From positions 822,648 to 886,647 of the forward strand of contig NZ_JAIGNL010000002.1 of the NCBI RefSeq assembly GCF_019711395.1: a stretch of 64,000 nucleotides of DNA. Direction: 5' to 3'. A program made the position numbers and the translations under genes. Shown here in pieces: positions 54,055-62,998 of this stretch (position 1 is the stretch's first letter; the number at the start of each line of letters is the position of its first letter). The notes under the pieces were generated by a model. It saw nothing but the letters and a program-made list of their open reading frames with translations. It did not search any database and was not told the DNA's origin. The stretch comes from Qipengyuania xiapuensis (GTDB lineage Bacteria; Pseudomonadota; Alphaproteobacteria; Sphingomonadales; Sphingomonadaceae).

Positions 54055-54105
54055 TCGGTCCTCACGGGCCGGACAGCACGTCCAATTTTCTAGGAGTATC
54101 CCACC

Positions 54106-54549
54106 ATGGCAATGTCAGGCGGCAAGGACGATGGCAGCCCGATGATGGAAATGAACATGACGCCGCTTATCGACGTCCTGCTCGTTCTCCTCATCATGTT
54201 CATCATCACCATCCCGGTCGCGACCCACTCGGTCGATATCGACCTGCCGCAGCCCAACCCGAACCCGCCGCCCACGACGGTCGAGCCCGAGAAGAACAAG
54301 CTCGTGCTCACCCAGGACGACCGGATGCTGTGGAACGGTGACGAGATCAACGAGGGCGACCTGGTCAACCTCCTTCAGCAGTCGCTGACGATCGATCCCG
54401 AGCCCGAACTGCAGTTCGAGCCCGAAGCGCTCGCCAGCTACGAGCTGTCGGCCCGCGTGCTCAACATCATCAAGGCAAGCGGCGTCACGAAGTTCGGCTT
54501 CGTCGGCAACGAACGTTACCGCACCTTCGGCAAGGCCGGCATGCAGTAA
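54106..54549 (+). CDS. exbD: ExbD-type protein (second)
   Basis: 147-residue ExbD. The helix is MNMTPLIDVLLVLLIMFIITIPVATHSVDIDLPQ with the essential Asp. The periplasmic beta-rich domain includes RMLWNGDEINEGDLVNLLQQ and KASGVTKFGFVGNERYRTFG. It lies 51 bases after the first exbD and is followed by a terminator, so tonB-exbB-exbD-exbD form the core unit. Confidence 0.94.
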   Translation: MAMSGGKDDGSPMMEMNMTPLIDVLLVLLIMFIITIPVATHSVDIDLPQPNPNPPPTTVEPEKNKLVLTQDDRMLWNGDEINEGDLVNLLQQSLTIDPEPELQFEPEALASYELSARVLNIIKASGVTKFGFVGNERYRTFGKAGMQ

Positions 54550-54570
54550 GTTCGACCGGAACCAATCACG

Positions 54571-54600
54571 AAAGGGGGCGGAGCGATCCGCCCCCTTTTT
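54571..54600 (+). terminator. Terminator after the second exbD
   Basis: AAAGGGGGCGGA (54571-54582) and TCCGCCCCCTTT (54587-54598) pair perfectly around GCGA, followed by T. It isolates the third exbD into a separate transcript. Confidence 0.92.
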
Positions 54601-54711
54601 TGTATCCGTGACCGGCGACGCGGCAGGGTCGCGGAGGCGAGACAAACCCCTCGATTTGCATTTCTCCAAATTCTGTGATGTTATTACATTGCACTTGAGA
54701 GGAGACTGCTC

Positions 54712-55143
54712 ATGCCCTTCAGCGCCCGTCGCATCCCAGCCAGCAATTCGATGTTCAGCGATATGAACGTCACTCCGTTCATCGATGTGCTGCTGGTTCT
54801 CCTGATCATGTTCATCATGGTGATCCCGATCGCCACCCACAGCCTGCTCATCCCGCTGCCGAACGGCGAAGGGACGGAAGATGTGCTGGAGACCAACGTC
54901 GTCCACATCGACAGCAGCGACCGGCTCTACTGGAACGGCACCCAGATGGACCGCCAGGCATTGCTGAACCAGCTCGCCACCGCCGCCGCGCAGGAAAACC
55001 AGCCCCTGGTCCGTTTCGAACCCGATGCGCTGGCCAGCTATCAGACCTCCGCACAGACCATCGCGCTGATCAAGGACGCCGGCATCGAGAAGTTCGCCTT
55101 CGTGGGCAACCACAAGTACCGGAACTTCGATACCGTGCGGTAA
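54712..55143 (+). CDS. exbD: ExbD-type protein (third, separate unit)
   Basis: 143-residue ExbD-family protein. Helix: MNVTPFIDVLLVLLIMFIMVIPIATHSLLIPLP with the conserved Asp. The periplasmic part has RLYWNGTQMDRQALLNQLA and KDAGIEKFAFVGNHKYRNFDTV. It follows a terminator and has its own ribosome site (GAGGAG), so it is expressed apart from the core cluster. It might serve another TonB/TolQ-type complex; no extra exbB is visible. Confidence 0.9.
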   Translation: MPFSARRIPASNSMFSDMNVTPFIDVLLVLLIMFIMVIPIATHSLLIPLPNGEGTEDVLETNVVHIDSSDRLYWNGTQMDRQALLNQLATAAAQENQPLVRFEPDALASYQTSAQTIALIKDAGIEKFAFVGNHKYRNFDTVR

Positions 55144-55249
55144 GCCTGCCCGCTCGAACAGGGGCGACCTCCCCGTCCGCACTGCATGACGGAAACCTCA
55201 TAGACAGCTTCCGTCCCTGCTGGGATAAACGCGCGCCAAGGGAGGCTGC

Positions 55250-56977
55250 ATGGGCGCAATCAAGGCCGTTTTCGGGTGGATTTTCCGCAACGCACTCCTG
55301 TTCGCGTTGATCGTCGCCGCCCTTATCGCACACAGCGTCTGGAGCGAGGCGCAACAGGCCGAACAGGCCGCGCAATCTGAAGCGCAGGCTGAAATCGATC
55401 GATTGGAAACCACAGCCGAGCAGGCTGCGACAGCACAGGCGCGGCTCGAAGAAGAGGCCGCTCGGGCCCGTGAGGAGCTCGCCGCATATCCCGAGACCGT
55501 GCGCCGCGCAGGAATCGAGGAGCTGCGCGACAAGCGCCGCGACGCGGTGAAAGAGCGCGAGCAATTTCGCGCACGCCTCCCTGGCGACGCGGAGCGTTGG
55601 CGACAGGCCGCCACCCTCGATGCGGATGCAATGCTCGAGCGCGCACTGGTCGAATTGCAGATTCGCCGGCTCGACCGCCAGATCGCCTTCCTCACCGACA
55701 GTATCGAAATCGTCCAGGATCGCAGGCAGCTCGATCAACGCCTCGAAGACTTGCGCAATTCCCTGGCGAACCAGGAGGACATCGTCGCGCGCCTCAAACG
55801 CGACTACGACAGCAAGGATGCGGCTCTCAAAGAGTTCGAACGCCGCTGGGATGTGATCGAGTGGTTCCAGAAGAAGAAGCATGACGAGCTCAAGGAGGCC
55901 CGTTCGAAAGCCAAGGACCGCTACGATGCAGCCGTGCGCGCCCGCGACCGCATCAAGCGCAGCATCCAGCGGCTCCGTGCCACGATGCAGGCAGGCCAAG
56001 CCACCATGGATGCCGTCATGCAATCGGGCGCCGACGAGTTTGCCCAGCTGGAGCAACAGGCCGCCCAAGAGCTCGATGCGCAGGAAGATCGGCTGATGAA
56101 GCTGAACGAAGAGCACCCGATCGCCCAGATCATGCGCAACGCCCTGCTGATCCTGCTCGGCATCATCGCGATGCCCTTCATCATCCGCACGCTCTTCTAT
56201 TACGTGTTCGCACCCATGGCCGCCCGCCGCGCGTCGATCAGGATCGAGATACCCGGCCTCTCGGCGGCTCCCGATCCGGTTGCCGAACCTTCGAGGGTCT
56301 CGGTGCCGGTAACGCTCGACGAGGGCGAGGAATTGCTGATCCGGCAGGATTACCTCCAGACCAGCGCGGTCGAGGGTGAAAAGGCCACGCGGTGGCTGCT
56401 CGACTACAGCCATCCGGTCTCGAGCCTCGCTGCAGGACTCGGCTTCCTCACCCGCATTCGCGGCAAGGGCACCAGCACCGTCTCCGCCGTACGCGATCCC
56501 TTTGCCGAGCTTACGGAGATCGTGCTGCCCGAGAACTCCGCCTGCGTCCTCCATCCACGCGCGCTTGTCGCGTTGGTCCAGCCGACAGGCAAGACGATGC
56601 GCATCACGAGCCACTGGCGCCTGTTCAACCTCAACGCCTGGCTGACCATGCAGCTACGTTTCTTCGTCTTCCACGGGCCGGGAAGGCTGGTGGTCAAGGG
56701 AGGGCGCGGTGTGCGGGTCGAACGCGCCGAGCAGGGCCGCATTTTCGGACAGGACCAGCTTGTCGGATTCAGCGCCGACCTTGCCTATTCGGTGACGCGC
56801 ACCGAGACCTTTGCGCCCTACCTCTTCGGCCGCGAACAGCTGTTCAAGGACAAGGTGCAGGACAGCGGCGGCATTTTGATCATCGAGGAGGCGCCTCTCG
56901 CCGGGCGGCAGGGCGGCGAGGTTCGCCGCGGCCTCGAAGGCGCCTTCGACGCTGGGCTCAAAGCCTTCGGGCTCTAG
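55250..56977 (+). CDS. Coiled-coil inner membrane protein with AIM24-like domain
   Basis: 575-residue two-span protein. TM1 is residues 13-30. A long coiled coil covers about 33-285 (QAEQAAQSEAQAEIDRLETTAEQ repeats, RLEDLRNSLANQEDIVARLKRD). TM2 is about 297-323 (NALLILLGIIAMPFIIRTLFYYVF). Residues 340-555 have beta-rich features (ALVQPTGKTMRITSHWRL, GPGRLVVKGGRGVRV, LVGFSADLAYSVTRTETFAPYLFG) that recall the AIM24/TIGR00266 fold. The AIM24 resemblance is by eye, so moderate. It follows the ton genes on the same strand and converges on the helicase (4-base overlap). Function unknown. Confidence 0.8.
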   Translation: MGAIKAVFGWIFRNALLFALIVAALIAHSVWSEAQQAEQAAQSEAQAEIDRLETTAEQAATAQARLEEEAARAREELAAYPETVRRAGIEELRDKRRDAVKEREQFRARLPGDAERWRQAATLDADAMLERALVELQIRRLDRQIAFLTDSIEIVQDRRQLDQRLEDLRNSLANQEDIVARLKRDYDSKDAALKEFERRWDVIEWFQKKKHDELKEARSKAKDRYDAAVRARDRIKRSIQRLRATMQAGQATMDAVMQSGADEFAQLEQQAAQELDAQEDRLMKLNEEHPIAQIMRNALLILLGIIAMPFIIRTLFYYVFAPMAARRASIRIEIPGLSAAPDPVAEPSRVSVPVTLDEGEELLIRQDYLQTSAVEGEKATRWLLDYSHPVSSLAAGLGFLTRIRGKGTSTVSAVRDPFAELTEIVLPENSACVLHPRALVALVQPTGKTMRITSHWRLFNLNAWLTMQLRFFVFHGPGRLVVKGGRGVRVERAEQGRIFGQDQLVGFSADLAYSVTRTETFAPYLFGREQLFKDKVQDSGGILIIEEAPLAGRQGGEVRRGLEGAFDAGLKAFGL

Positions 56978-59448
56978 TCGAGCAGGTCCTCGCCGAGGTC
57001 TTCGACCCGCATCGCCGCATCGGCGAGGCTTTCCGCCTCGAGAAGCAGTTCGTCGTCGACCGAGCCCTGCGGGGTAGCCTCGCGGCCGATCATCACCATA
57101 ACCGGAACGGCGAGCGGACTGACACGATCCAGCTTCACATGGACCAGCTGTTCGGCCGAGCGGTCCAGCAGGTCGCCGAGCCTGCCAACATCGGTCATCC
57201 GCTCGCGCGCATCAGCCCAGGCGGCCTCGAGCAGCACGTGGTCGGGCTCGTATTTGCGCAGAACGTCGTAGATGAGGTCGGTCGAGAAGGTGACCTGTTT
57301 GCCTGTCTTGCGCTTGCCCGGGTGCTGGCGCTCGACCAGTCCGCCGATCACCGCCACCTCGCGGAAGACGCGGCGCAGAAGGTGGGAGTTCTGCACCCAC
57401 TCGATGAACTCGTCCTGCAGGATATCGGGCGAGAGGAGCGGGGCGGGATCATCGACCGGCTTCAGGCCCCATACTGCGAGCGAATAGTCGTTCGCAACGA
57501 AGCCGCCCGGCATCAACCCGCGATCTTCCATGCGCCGCGTGATGAGCATGCCGAGGCTCTGGTTCGCGTTCCAGCCTTCGAAGGTGTAATAGACCGAGTA
57601 ATGCCGCTTGGCGTGCGGGAAGCTCTCGACGAGCAACTGCCCCGGCCCCGGCATCTGGCTGCGCCAGTCCTGCACTTCGAGCCATTCGCGCACATCGTCG
57701 GGGAAGCGCGCCCAGCCTGCGCGGTCGACCAGCATGGTGCGCACGCGCTCGGCGAGATGCGTGGTAAGCGGCATGCGAGCGCCGCCATAGCTCGGGATCA
57801 TGGCGTTGGAGGTCGCGGCCTTCACCAGCACCTCCATGTCTTGCAGCTTGACCACCTCGAGGCTCATGCCGGCAAAGGCGAAGGTATCGCCCGGGCTCAA
57901 CTGCGCGGCAAAACGCTCCTCGACCTTGCCGAGGCTGCGCCCGCCCCGCCCGCGCCCGGAATTGATCCGCACTTCCAACATCTCGCTGTCGATGATGATC
58001 CCGGCATTGAGCCTGTGGCGGGCAGCCTGCTCGGGATGGGTAAGCCGCCACACGCCCTGCGTGTCCCGCACGATGCGCTTGAACTTGTCATAGGCTTGCA
58101 GCGCATAGCCACCGGTTGCGACGAAAGTGAGCACGCGCTGCCAGACCTCGTCGTCGACCCAGGCATAGGCGAGGCTCGACTTCACTTCGCGCAGGAGCTC
58201 GTCTTCCTGGAAAGGCGCGGCGCAGGCGCAGGCCATGACGTGCTGCGCGAGAACGTCGAGACCACCCGGGCGGAAGTCTTCGCCATCGCGCTTGCCCTCG
58301 TCGACCGCTTCCTTGGCCGCAGTCGCCTCGAGGAATTCGAAGCGGTTTCCCGGCACCAGGAGCGCGCGGCTCGGCTGGTCGAGCCGGTGGTTGGCGCGGC
58401 CTATTCGCTGGAGAAGCCGCGAAGAGCCCTTGGGGGCACCCATCTGCACGACGAGGTCGATATCGCCCCAGTCGACACCGAGATCGAGGCTCGCGGTCGC
58501 TACCAGCGCGCGCAGCTCGCCGCGCGCCATCGCCCCCTCCACCTTGCGCCGCGCCTCTTTCGAAAGCGAACCGTGGTGGATGCCGATCGGCAGGTTCTCA
58601 TCGTTCACATCCCACAGGTGCTGGAAAATATACTCGGCGAGGAAACGCGTGTTGGTGAAGACCAGCGTCGTGTTGTTGCTTCGGATTTCTTCATAGAGCT
58701 GCGGGATCGCCCATGTCGCGGCGTGCCCGCCCCAGGGCACGCGCTCTTCGTCGGGCAGCAGTATCTCGACCTCGGCGGGCGCGCCCTCCTCGCCCTGCAC
58801 CAGCGCGACCTCGTCGATCTCGCCCCACGGCGCGAGCCATTCGCGAAAGCCTTCGGGGCGCGCGACAGTGGCTGAAAGCGCGGTCCGCTGGAGGCCGGGC
58901 GCAATCGCCTGCAGGCGCGACAGCGCAAGCGCGAGCAGGTCGCCGCGCTTTCCGGTGGCGAAAGCATGGACCTCGTCGATGACGATACGCTTGAGGCCGG
59001 CGAACATCTCGAAGCTGTCGGGATAGGAGAGCAGCAGCGAGAGGCTCTCAGGCGTGGTCAGGAGGACATTGGGCGGCCTGGTGCGCTGGCGCTTCTTGCG
59101 GTCCGACGGCGTATCGCCGCTGCGCGTTTCGACCGTTATGGGCAGGCCAATTTCCTCGATCGGCGTGAGCAGGTTGCGCTGCACGTCATGTGCCAGCGCC
59201 TTCAGGGGGGAGACGTACAGCGTGTGCAGGCCCTTTGGCGGCTCGGCACCATCGAGGCGGGATGGCGCGAAGGCCGCCAGTGTCGGCAGGAAACCGCCAA
59301 GCGTCTTGCCCGCCCCCGTATCGGCCACGAGCAGCGCGTGACATCCCGCATCGCTCGCCTCGAGCATCTCAGCCTGGTGCCGCCGCACGCGCCAGCCGCG
59401 GCCGGAGAACCAGCTTTCGATTTCGGTCGGGACCTGCACCTTGCTCAC
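56974..59448 (-). CDS. Ligase-associated DEXH-box helicase
   Basis: 824-residue Lhr-like helicase of the ligase-associated DNA damage type. N-terminal helicase: ADTGAGKTLGGFLP (Walker A), SPLKALAHDVQRNL (Ia), TTPESLSLLLSYPD (Ib), VIDEVHAFATGKRG (DEVH box II) and ALSATVARPEG (III). C-terminal: IHHGSLSKEARRKVE (IV), VATASLDLGVDWGDIDLV (V) and QRIGRANHR (VI). Winged-helix and Lhr-type core follow. In other bacteria it sits with an ATP-dependent ligase, an exonuclease and a phosphoesterase; none of these is in the window. Confidence 0.92.
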   Translation of the reverse strand: MSKVQVPTEIESWFSGRGWRVRRHQAEMLEASDAGCHALLVADTGAGKTLGGFLPTLAAFAPSRLDGAEPPKGLHTLYVSPLKALAHDVQRNLLTPIEEIGLPITVETRSGDTPSDRKKRQRTRPPNVLLTTPESLSLLLSYPDSFEMFAGLKRIVIDEVHAFATGKRGDLLALALSRLQAIAPGLQRTALSATVARPEGFREWLAPWGEIDEVALVQGEEGAPAEVEILLPDEERVPWGGHAATWAIPQLYEEIRSNNTTLVFTNTRFLAEYIFQHLWDVNDENLPIGIHHGSLSKEARRKVEGAMARGELRALVATASLDLGVDWGDIDLVVQMGAPKGSSRLLQRIGRANHRLDQPSRALLVPGNRFEFLEATAAKEAVDEGKRDGEDFRPGGLDVLAQHVMACACAAPFQEDELLREVKSSLAYAWVDDEVWQRVLTFVATGGYALQAYDKFKRIVRDTQGVWRLTHPEQAARHRLNAGIIIDSEMLEVRINSGRGRGGRSLGKVEERFAAQLSPGDTFAFAGMSLEVVKLQDMEVLVKAATSNAMIPSYGGARMPLTTHLAERVRTMLVDRAGWARFPDDVREWLEVQDWRSQMPGPGQLLVESFPHAKRHYSVYYTFEGWNANQSLGMLITRRMEDRGLMPGGFVANDYSLAVWGLKPVDDPAPLLSPDILQDEFIEWVQNSHLLRRVFREVAVIGGLVERQHPGKRKTGKQVTFSTDLIYDVLRKYEPDHVLLEAAWADARERMTDVGRLGDLLDRSAEQLVHVKLDRVSPLAVPVMVMIGREATPQGSVDDELLLEAESLADAAMRVEDLGEDLLD

Positions 59449-59491
59449 GAAGGGAAAGCGCTGAGAACGCCGCGACGTTCCGCGATCTCCC

Positions 59492-61126
59492 TCACAGGCC
59501 CCGCAGCGTCTCGATAGGAACGCGGGAGGGAACCGAGAGCATGTTCTCGATCAGCGCGATCTCGACCCCGCATCTTTCGGAGTCTTCCGGGTCCTGCAGG
59601 ATCTCGCCAAAGCGCGCCTCCGACAGTCCAGTATCCTTGCGCGCGGCATCGACCAGCCAGCCGGGAATCTGGTAGGTCGTGCTGCCGGTTCTCGACGGCA
59701 ATGTGAGCAGCTTTTTTTCGAGCAGGTCGCGCGCCAGTGCGCGTTCTCGTTCCTCGGTTTCGGCGCTCACCTCGGGCGCTCCGCCGGAGAAGCTGCCACT
59801 GAGGACGTCCCCACATGCGTCCCCGCCCGCCTCGCTTGCAGCCTTGAGCCATTCGAGGTGCACAGCCTGGATAGCGAGCAGCGTATCGAAATCAGCCCTT
59901 TCGCGCGCAGCAAGCATGCGGTTGCGGAGCAAGGGCCGCACAAGGCGGCCATCCAGCACTTTTGCGCGCACCAACGTGTCGATCATCGTACCGAGCTGCG
60001 CAGCGAAAGCCGGGTCCGTTTCGACAAGCTGATCATAGCTGAAGCCGTCCCCGAACAGTGCCGCCGCGATCGTGTCCTTGCCCTCGTCACGGATCGCCTG
60101 CTCTTCCTCTGCCGAGAGCGGGGGCTGCACCGGCGCGCGATCGTCGGCCGAGGCGCAGAAGCGGAGCGCCTGGATCACGACGAACACGATAAACAGCCGC
60201 TGGACGATCCACGAGACGACGTCGCTGGCCGGCTTTTCCCAGCTGTCGATACGCTCCCGGCTGAGCAGCGCCTCTAGCTCGGGAAAACTCCCTCTGATGG
60301 CGAGCAGCAGCTTGTCGATCTGGTTTCGGTTGATCTTGAGGCGGTCGATCATGCTCGCCTTGCCCGGTCGCGAGAGTTCGAGCCAGGCCTTGTGCAGCGG
60401 ATGGTCCTCCTCGAGCACGGACTCGTGGAACCGCATGCCCTGCGTGCGCGCGTTGAGGAATTGCAGCGCGGGCCGCTCGTCCAGCCCGCCGGCTTCGCCC
60501 AGCCAATGGAAGGCCACATTGGCCCGCTCCACCAGCGGCGCGCTGCGCGGCCATGCTGCCGCGAGCATCTCGGCGAGGTTGTAATCGACGCTGCCGTGGC
60601 GATTGAGGTCGCCGTCCTCGGCCCAGGCGATCAGCCGCTTCAGCGCGTCTTCGGCCTGTTCGTATTCTTCTGCGGTGAGGCCCTCGTCGGAATGCTGGCG
60701 CCCAGGGAAAAGGATCGCGTGCAGCTCGTCATAGCCGTCGGGCAGTTCCGGCGGCTCGATTGCTGCAGCGGCAAGCTCGTCCCCCGACAGGCCCGCATCG
60801 CCCAGATCGCCGCCCTCATACCCATCGACGAAATCGCGCCGCTCGATCTGCCACTCGAATTCGGCATCATCGTGCCATTCGAGTTCGTCGAAATAGTCGT
60901 CATCCTCATAGGCGTCATCGTAGTCGGGCTGGGCACCGCGCGGCGGCGAGGCCGGTGGCTGCGCAGCCAGCCTCAGGGCATAGTCGCGGGCGTCGCGCAG
61001 CTGCGCATACTCCTGAACCTGCTCGTCGAGGTTCATGGTCTTCAGCTTGACCGAATAGGCCTTGCGGATCGCGGATTTCTCGCGCGTCTCCTCGATCCCG
61101 AGAATGCTCCAGGGATAGCCGCTCAT
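59492..61126 (-). CDS. Membrane protein with degenerate J-like domain and TM/C-terminal domain
   Basis: 544 residues. Residues 1-55 resemble a J domain (YPWSILGIEETREKSAIRKAYSVKLKTM, then EYAQLRDARDYALRL), but the His-Pro-Asp triplet needed to stimulate Hsp70 ATPase is not visible. Residues 65-115 are acidic and disordered. TM is residues 303-323. Residues 330-544 form a C-terminal domain (EEEQAIRDEGKDTIAAALFG, LAIQAVHLEWLKAASEAGG, GVEIALIENMLSVPS) that recurs in the gene at 62999. It starts within the hscC stop region (overlap of 4 bases at 61123-61126), so it is co-translated with hscC. Confidence 0.75.
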   Translation of the reverse strand: MSGYPWSILGIEETREKSAIRKAYSVKLKTMNLDEQVQEYAQLRDARDYALRLAAQPPASPPRGAQPDYDDAYEDDDYFDELEWHDDAEFEWQIERRDFVDGYEGGDLGDAGLSGDELAAAAIEPPELPDGYDELHAILFPGRQHSDEGLTAEEYEQAEDALKRLIAWAEDGDLNRHGSVDYNLAEMLAAAWPRSAPLVERANVAFHWLGEAGGLDERPALQFLNARTQGMRFHESVLEEDHPLHKAWLELSRPGKASMIDRLKINRNQIDKLLLAIRGSFPELEALLSRERIDSWEKPASDVVSWIVQRLFIVFVVIQALRFCASADDRAPVQPPLSAEEEQAIRDEGKDTIAAALFGDGFSYDQLVETDPAFAAQLGTMIDTLVRAKVLDGRLVRPLLRNRMLAARERADFDTLLAIQAVHLEWLKAASEAGGDACGDVLSGSFSGGAPEVSAETEERERALARDLLEKKLLTLPSRTGSTTYQIPGWLVDAARKDTGLSEARFGEILQDPEDSERCGVEIALIENMLSVPSRVPIETLRGL

Positions 61127-62829
61127 ATCGGCGGGTTCGCCTCGATCTCGTCGATCAGCCTCAGCAAGCTCTCACGCGCATCGGCGATCACGCGCGGATC
61201 CTGCTTCTCGAGCGCCGCCTTGAAGTTGTCGAGCGAGCGGCCGATGTATTCGCGCACCGGTCCGGTAAAGCCCTCGTAGCTACGCTCGGCGCGCTGCATG
61301 GCGGCGACATTAACCTGCTCGTCGCGAGGGTGGACCTTGAGCTTTTCAAGTGCCTTGCGGCTCTTGTCGATTTCCTTGCGGCTGCGCTTGTCCTCTTCAT
61401 CGACGATCACGACGTTCTTGTGAAAACCGGTCTCGGGAATATCGACGTCGATCTCGAGCAGGCCGTTCGTGTCATAGGTGAAGCGCACCTCTACCTCGAC
61501 CTCGCCGCGCGGCTTGGGCGGAACGGGGACGACGAGTTCGCCAAGCTTCACATTGTTGGCAACCTGGCGCGCCTCGCCCTGGTAGATACCTGTCTTGAGC
61601 TGGCGCTGGCCGTCTTCCGACGTGGTGTAGGACTGCATCCGGCTGACGGGCACCGGCGTGTTGCGCTCGATAATCGGCGAGAAGATGCCATTGACCCGGC
61701 CGCCATAGGCATCGTCCATGCCGATCTCGATTCCCAGCGTGAAGGGAGCGACATCGGTGATGCGGATCTCCTCGAGCCCTTCGCCATCCGAAAGCAACCC
61801 TGCCTGGATCGCCGCGCCCAGCGCGACGGCGTGATCGGGGTGGACGGTCGAATTGGGGAAGCGCTTGAACATGCGGGTGAGCGCCTTGCGCACCACGGGC
61901 ATACGCGTCGCACCGCCGACCAGAACGACATCGGAAAGGCTTTCGACATCGACACCGCTGTCGCGCAGCGAGCGGATCACCGGATCGCGTAGCCGCCTCA
62001 CGAGGGCTTCAGCCGCTTCCTCGAATTCCTGCGTGTCGATCTCGGCGGTGAATTCCTCGTCGCCGACAGCGATCCGGAAGTCGGCCTTGTTCTGGCTCGA
62101 CAACGCACAGCGCGTCTTCTCTGCGGCAAGCTGCAGCAGGGCCGCGCGGCGGTCATTGGGCAGCCGGTCGAGCACGTCGGCCGCATCGAGCTTGGGCTCC
62201 GCCAGCTTGACCATGACCTCGTCGAAATCGTCACCGCCCAGCCGGTTGTCGCCCGCCGAGGCGCGCACTTCGACGATGCCTTCGAACATCTCCACGATCG
62301 AGACGTCGAAAGTGCCGCCGCCCAGGTCGAAAACGAGGAAGGGTTCGCGCTCTTCCTTGTCGATGAGCCCGAATGCGAGCGCGGCCGCGGTAGGTTCGTT
62401 GATGAGCCGCTCGACCTCGAGGCCGGCGATCTCGCCCGCACGGCGCGTGGCGCGGCGCTGGCGTTCGTTGAAATAGGCGGGAACGGTAATGACCGCGCCG
62501 GTCGGACGCTCTCCCGTTGCCGCCTCGACATCGTCTACGAGGCTGCGCAGCACGATCGCGGACAATTCTTCCGGAGTGTAGGAGCGCTTGCCGAGCGTCG
62601 CCTTGCTCTCGGTGCCCATCCGGCGCTTGAAGCTCGTGACCGTCTCCGAAGGATGCGTCGCCAGGCGGTCGAGCGCCGCACGCCCCACCCAGCTCTGTCC
62701 GTCATCGTCGATCGACACGGCCGACGGGGTCAGCAGCTCGCCGAGCGCGTTGGGCACGAGCTCGCTCTGCCCGTCGCGCCAGATCGCGACAGCGCTGTTG
62801 GTGGTGCCGAGATCGATACCGATGATCAT
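61123..62829 (-). CDS. hscC: HscC-type Hsp70 chaperone
   Basis: 568-residue Hsp70. The actin-like ATPase is intact: GIDLGTTNSAVAIW, VPAYFNERQRRATRRAGEIAG, FLVFDLGGGTFDVSIVE and LVGGATRMPVVRK. The substrate-binding beta domain follows (FTLGIEIGMDD, NTPVPVSR, QGEARQVANN). The C-terminal helical lid is short, and there is no DnaK-type EEVD-like tail. The length (568) matches HscC (about 556 in E. coli) rather than DnaK. E. coli hscC also sits beside membrane J-proteins (djlB, djlC). It is coupled to the J-like gene (4-base overlap) and to a 23-codon leader frame. Confidence 0.85.
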   Translation of the reverse strand: MIIGIDLGTTNSAVAIWRDGQSELVPNALGELLTPSAVSIDDDGQSWVGRAALDRLATHPSETVTSFKRRMGTESKATLGKRSYTPEELSAIVLRSLVDDVEAATGERPTGAVITVPAYFNERQRRATRRAGEIAGLEVERLINEPTAAALAFGLIDKEEREPFLVFDLGGGTFDVSIVEMFEGIVEVRASAGDNRLGGDDFDEVMVKLAEPKLDAADVLDRLPNDRRAALLQLAAEKTRCALSSQNKADFRIAVGDEEFTAEIDTQEFEEAAEALVRRLRDPVIRSLRDSGVDVESLSDVVLVGGATRMPVVRKALTRMFKRFPNSTVHPDHAVALGAAIQAGLLSDGEGLEEIRITDVAPFTLGIEIGMDDAYGGRVNGIFSPIIERNTPVPVSRMQSYTTSEDGQRQLKTGIYQGEARQVANNVKLGELVVPVPPKPRGEVEVEVRFTYDTNGLLEIDVDIPETGFHKNVVIVDEEDKRSRKEIDKSRKALEKLKVHPRDEQVNVAAMQRAERSYEGFTGPVREYIGRSLDNFKAALEKQDPRVIADARESLLRLIDEIEANPPI

Positions 62830-62897
62830 GCGGCCTGCCCCTTGCTGATTCCACGCGGCCCGCCATGCGCAACCGGCGCGAAAATCGAAAATTTCAT
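62826..62897 (-). CDS. 23-codon leader frame upstream of hscC
   Basis: An ATG at 62897 opens a 23-residue frame (starting MKFSIFAPVAHGG) whose TGA overlaps the hscC ATG (ATGA). AGGGG lies about eight bases before it. hscC also has an AAGGGG of its own eight bases before its ATG. The frame may be a coupling leader or chance. Confidence 0.35.
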   Translation of the reverse strand: MKFSIFAPVAHGGPRGISKGQAA

Positions 62898-62998
62898 GAA
62901 AGCGTCCCCTCGTCCTCTGAGCTTTCTGCCGCGCAGTGCAGTAAGGCTCAAGTATTCAGACAGACCTAATCGAAAACGCTTAGCGATGCGCGTGTTTT

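Noticed and set aside
56392..58875. Plus-strand open frame of over 800 codons
   Set aside because: It runs out of the AIM24-like gene in another frame and across the antisense strand of the helicase. No domain is visible in it.
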